Assembly: GCA_023389575.1 (NCBI GenBank)
Contig: JAEWEG010000067.1
Span: 1-16,380 of the forward strand
Reading direction: 5' to 3'
Source: Chloroflexota bacterium
Lineage (GTDB): Bacteria > Chloroflexota > Chloroflexia > Thermomicrobiales > UBA6265
DNA length: 16,380 nt
The position numbers and the translations under genes were made by a program. The notes below the pieces were generated by a model. That model had not been told where the DNA came from. It saw only the letters and a list, made by a program, of their open reading frames with translations, and did not search any database. Positions 13,589 to 16,380 of this stretch are shown here, in pieces. Every line of letters starts with the position of its first letter. The stretch's first letter is position 1.

Positions 13589-14755
13589 CTATTCGCCGGA
13601 GGCGTATACTGCGTCCCGAATGTCGATGGTGAGCTGGCCGTTCATGCCTTCATAGATGGTATTGGTCAGGATCGTGACGGTGATCGCGTTGACCGGGTCG
13701 ATGAACCATTTGTGGCCATACACGCCACCCCAATTCAGCGTGCCTGCGGGTTGCGGCGTCATCGCAAGGGCCGGTTCGCGGACCACGGCGCCGGCGAAGC
13801 CGAAGGTCATGCCGGGGTAGGTGTCCAACGCGCCGATCTGCCCCTGGAATAGTGAGCGCGCCGTCTCCCGCCGCAACAACCGCTGCTGGCCGTCAACCGC
13901 GTCGAGCCTGACCGCCTCCAGAAACCGGTGGACCTCGGGGCCGGTTCCCACCATGCCTCCGCCGCCAGACGCGAACGACGTCTGGTCGAAAACGCGGGAC
14001 GGCGCGAACGACACGCCGGCCGCCTCCGGCATGAAGGGATTCGGCACGACCTCCCCGTCCGCCAGCATGTGCGGCTCGGGCTCGTTGTTCACATACGGCC
14101 TCGCGAGCCGAGCCTGGTCGGTCAGCTCGAACGCGGTGTCAGCCATCCCGAGCGGGCCGGTAACGAGGTCGCGGACCACGTTTGGCAGGGAGTCGCCGGT
14201 CAGCTTCTGGAGGACCGCCCCGAGTACATCCGTTCCCACGGAGTATTCCCAGCTTTCACCTGGCGCGAAGGTGAGTGGCAAGGCGGCGATTCTGGCCAGG
14301 TTGTCCTCCAGCGACCGGCCGGGCAGGTCGAGCCCGTCGGAGATGTCCGCCAGGGCATAGGGTCCATCGGCCGGTTGGGCGTGGCGATAGCTCAACCCCG
14401 ATGTGTGGGTCAGCAGGTGCCGGATGAGGATGGTCGCCTCGCCGCCGCCTGGCAGGGAGGGGCGGAAGTCCGGCAGCCACGTGGTGATCGGATCGTCGAG
14501 GCCGAGCTTGCCCTGGTCGATCAGGCGCAGGGCCGCCACGCTTACGATCGGCTTGGTGACGGACGCCAGCCTGACAATCGTGTCCGCCGAAAACGGCGCG
14601 CTTGATTCCCGGTCGGCCAAGCCGGCCGCTCGCTCGTACACTGGCTCGCCGTCGCGGCTGACAGCCACATATCCGCCCACGAGCCGTCGCTCCTCGACCG
14701 CCGAGTCCAGCGCCCTGTCGAGCGCGGTGCCAAGGGATAGCGTTTTCGTTTCCAT
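13589..14755 (-). CDS. Beta-lactamase-family serine hydrolase (class C/EstB-like)
   Basis: A 388-residue serine hydrolase of the beta-lactamase/penicillin-binding-like family (Beta-lactamase, class C fold), with no signal peptide, so probably cytoplasmic. The nucleophile motif is SVTK (S65, K68); the second motif is YSVG (Y171), as in EstB-type esterases rather than Y-x-N of true class C beta-lactamases; the third-motif region is WGGVYGHKWF near residues 353-362. LLTHTSGL (114-121) is a family signature. Members act as esterases, D-aminopeptidases or lactone hydrolases; antibiotic resistance cannot be inferred. The ATG at 14755 has GGAGAG 5 nt upstream; the frame stays open to 15061, but that would overlap the divergent M81 gene and has no domain. 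A terminator follows the gene. Confidence 0.92.
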   Translation of the reverse strand: METKTLSLGTALDRALDSAVEERRLVGGYVAVSRDGEPVYERAAGLADRESSAPFSADTIVRLASVTKPIVSVAALRLIDQGKLGLDDPITTWLPDFRPSLPGGGEATILIRHLLTHTSGLSYRHAQPADGPYALADISDGLDLPGRSLEDNLARIAALPLTFAPGESWEYSVGTDVLGAVLQKLTGDSLPNVVRDLVTGPLGMADTAFELTDQARLARPYVNNEPEPHMLADGEVVPNPFMPEAAGVSFAPSRVFDQTSFASGGGGMVGTGPEVHRFLEAVRLDAVDGQQRLLRRETARSLFQGQIGALDTYPGMTFGFAGAVVREPALAMTPQPAGTLNWGGVYGHKWFIDPVNAITVTILTNTIYEGMNGQLTIDIRDAVYASGE

Positions 14756-14849
14756 GCGATCTCTCCGTGCGTCCTGACCTGCCTTCGACGCTTCCATACA
14801 TGAAGCCATGCGCGTACAACGCACGAGCACGATGAATGTACCTGCCTGG

Positions 14850-14869
14850 TTGACCGGGTATCTGGTCAA
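14850..14869. promoter_or_regulatory. Inverted repeat TTGACC-N8-GGTCAA, candidate operator in the divergent gap
   Basis: TTGACC (14850-14855) and GGTCAA (14864-14869) are exact inverted half-sites whose centres are 14 bp apart, an arrangement that suits a dimeric helix-turn-helix regulator. It lies between the serine hydrolase and M81 genes, 95 bp from one start codon and 97 bp from the other, and 10 bp upstream of the -35 candidate of the M81 gene, the position of an activator site. The regulator is unknown. Confidence 0.45.
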
Positions 14870-14879
14870 ACGCCAGCAA

Positions 14880-14908
14880 TTGCGGGGTGTCGACCGCTCG
14901 ACTATCGT
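14880..14908 (+). promoter_or_regulatory. Candidate promoter of the M81 peptidase gene
   Basis: TTGCGG (14880-14885), exactly 17 nt, then TATCGT (14903-14908). The -10 hexamer is the same as in the solute-binding protein promoter candidate. Transcription would start near 14915, giving a leader of about 51 nt that contains a small CGGAG/CTCCG stem (14914-14930). Confidence 0.4.
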
Positions 14909-14965
14909 GACACCGGAGGACCTAACTCCGCCCGGAATTGCAGCAATCACCAAGGGTCTTGAACC

Positions 14966-16380
14966 GTGACAGCAGGATACAGGATTGGCATTGGCGGCAT
15001 CGCGATTGAGAGCAGCACCTTCTCGCCACTGCCCGCCACCATCGACGACTTCGTCATCCATCGCGGCGAGGAGATCGTCGCGAATTACCCGTACTTCGAA
15101 CAGGGAAGGTTCGAGGGAAGGGACGACGTCGAATGGATCGGCACGCTGAAGGCACGCGCCATCCCGGGCGGACCCGTTGAAACCGCAAGCTATGAAGCCA
15201 TGAAGGGCGAGTTGGTGGAGCGGCTGAAGTCAGCCTTGCCGCTGGACGGATTCTTCTTCGATATCCACGGGGCCATGACCGTGATCGGGCTCGACGACGC
15301 CGAAGGGGACCTGATCACCGTCATCCGGGAGACGGTCGGGCCGAAATGCGTCATCTCCACCGGCATGGACCTGCATGGGAACGTCTCCGATGTGCTGGTC
15401 AGGAACATCGACTGCTTCACCGCCTATCGCCAGGCGCCACACGTCGACGCGATGGAGACCAAGGCCCGCGCCGTGCGGAACCTGCTCGCGTTGCTCGATT
15501 CCGGCACCCGCCCCTATCGTGCCTGGACGCGCATTCCGGTGAACCTGCCTGGCGAGAAGACAAGCACGATGTGGGAGCCAGGAGCGACGGTGTATCGCCG
15601 CCTGGAGGAATCGGACCCGGTCGAAGGCGTCATCGACGCCTCGTTGTGGGTGGGCTATGTGTGGGCCGACCAGCCTCGCGCCAACGCCACCACGGTGGTC
15701 ACGGGCACCGCTCCGGAGGCCATTCGCGGCGAGGCGCTGAAGATCGCTCGTCGCTACTGGGACGCTCGCGAGGAGTTCCGTTTCGGGGTGCCGACCGGGT
15801 CGGCCGACTGGACCATCGACGAGGCTCTCAAGCTCAACCAGAAGGCGGTGCTGATCAGCGATTCCGGCGACAACCCAACGGCCGGTGGGGCGGGGGACAT
15901 TCCATATATGGTCGAGCGGCTGATCGCCCGGCCCGAACTGGCAGCGGGAGAGCGAACGGCCATCGTCGGCTCGATCGCCAGTACCGAGGCCGTGCGCATC
16001 GCCAGGGAGGCGGGCGTCGGCACCGAGGTCACGGTCACCATTGGTGGGGTCAACGACCCGGTGAACGGTTCGCCGCTCGAGCTCACCGGCGAGGTCTACT
16101 CGATCTTCGAGAGCGACCCGGTTGGTGGTGATATCGCCGTCATTCGCCACGGTGGGGTGCATGTCATCGTCCCCAGCCGTCGAAAGCCGTATCACCGGAT
16201 GGTGGAGTTCGCGAACATCAACCTTGCCATCGCGGATCACGACATAACGGTTGGGAAGTGGGGCTATCTCGAACCCGAACTGCGGGAAGCCGCGTCCGCG
16301 GCCTTCCAGGCCCTCACGCCCGGCGCGGTGAACCAGGACATCGAGTCGTTGCCATTCGAGCGAGTGACTCGGCCGGTCTT
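14966..16380 (+). CDS. M81-family metallopeptidase (MlrC-like), partial at 3' end
   Basis: 471 residues are visible and the frame runs off the right edge; family members are about 490-500 long, so little is missing. The relative with known activity, MlrC of Sphingomonas, cleaves linearised microcystin and other small peptides in a zinc-dependent way. Visible motifs are IESSTFSP (14-21; conserved E15), DIHGAM (99-104), GMDLHGNVSD (133-142), YRQAPHVDAMETKARA (154-169; H159), and the start of the C-terminal MlrC_C domain, DSGDNPTAGGAGD (299-311). The GTG at 14966 is chosen: AAGGG lies 9 nt upstream and the family core (YRIGIGGIAIESSTF) begins at once. It is divergent from the beta-lactamase-fold hydrolase with a shared 210-bp control region. 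Natural substrate is unknown; microcystin should not be assumed. Confidence 0.92.
   Translation, partial: MTAGYRIGIGGIAIESSTFSPLPATIDDFVIHRGEEIVANYPYFEQGRFEGRDDVEWIGTLKARAIPGGPVETASYEAMKGELVERLKSALPLDGFFFDIHGAMTVIGLDDAEGDLITVIRETVGPKCVISTGMDLHGNVSDVLVRNIDCFTAYRQAPHVDAMETKARAVRNLLALLDSGTRPYRAWTRIPVNLPGEKTSTMWEPGATVYRRLEESDPVEGVIDASLWVGYVWADQPRANATTVVTGTAPEAIRGEALKIARRYWDAREEFRFGVPTGSADWTIDEALKLNQKAVLISDSGDNPTAGGAGDIPYMVERLIARPELAAGERTAIVGSIASTEAVRIAREAGVGTEVTVTIGGVNDPVNGSPLELTGEVYSIFESDPVGGDIAVIRHGGVHVIVPSRRKPYHRMVEFANINLAIADHDITVGKWGYLEPELREAASAAFQALTPGAVNQDIESLPFERVTRPV

Noticed and set aside
14756..15061. Longer serine hydrolase starting at 15061
   Set aside because: It would run antisense through the first 96 bases of the M81 gene; the added residues show no domain or signal peptide, while the ATG at 14755 has a GGAGAG box.
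1..16380. CRISPR arrays, insertion sequences, tRNA or rRNA genes, prophage
   Set aside because: No regularly spaced direct repeats, transposase motifs, tRNA cloverleaf or rRNA segments were recognised anywhere in the window.

Overview
The window is GC-rich, gene-dense bacterial chromosome with no phage, insertion sequence, rRNA or tRNA. Three traits suggest a Chloroflexota-type organism, possibly Thermomicrobia or Sphaerobacter-like: a solute-binding protein with a twin-arginine leader, a TrpB2-type synthase, and an M81/M20/S9 peptidase mix. This assignment is inference and is not proven by any marker gene here.

Layout. 1-1390 (-) is the N-terminal part of a family-5 (peptide/nickel type) ABC solute-binding protein, with a 10-bp-arm palindrome in its leader. 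1714-1749 is a strong terminator. 1775-2773 (-) and 3182-3964 (+) are two divergent TerC-family membrane proteins, one Alx-like and one YgdQ-like. The Alx-like gene is preceded by a recognisable yybP-ykoY (manganese) riboswitch, and an alternative hairpin there can mask its ribosome binding site. 4121-8436 (+) holds a D-2-hydroxyacid dehydrogenase, an M20 metallopeptidase and an S9 serine peptidase. 8618-9799 (+) is a cystathionine gamma-synthase/lyase family PLP enzyme. 9952-10569 (+) is a DUF1992 (DnaJC28-type) protein. 10628-11102 (-) is a RelBE-like toxin-antitoxin pair. 11173-12549 (-) is TrpB2. 12663-13424 (+) is a metallo-beta-lactamase-fold hydrolase. 13589-14755 (-) is a beta-lactamase-family serine hydrolase, divergent from 14966-16380 (+), an M81 (MlrC-like) metallopeptidase cut by the window end.

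How the parts relate. The recurrent theme is peptide or amide uptake and hydrolysis (solute-binding protein, M20, S9, beta-lactamase-fold hydrolase, M81) with amino-acid PLP enzymes, but these genes lie in several transcription units. The other clear theme is metal-ion homeostasis: a Mn2+-sensing leader in front of one of two divergent TerC proteins. I see no wholly novel multi-gene defence or biosynthetic system. The best signals for follow-up are the riboswitch with its visible anti-Shine-Dalgarno switch, the palindromes in two promoter/leader regions, and the hairpins that directly abut ribosome binding sites.
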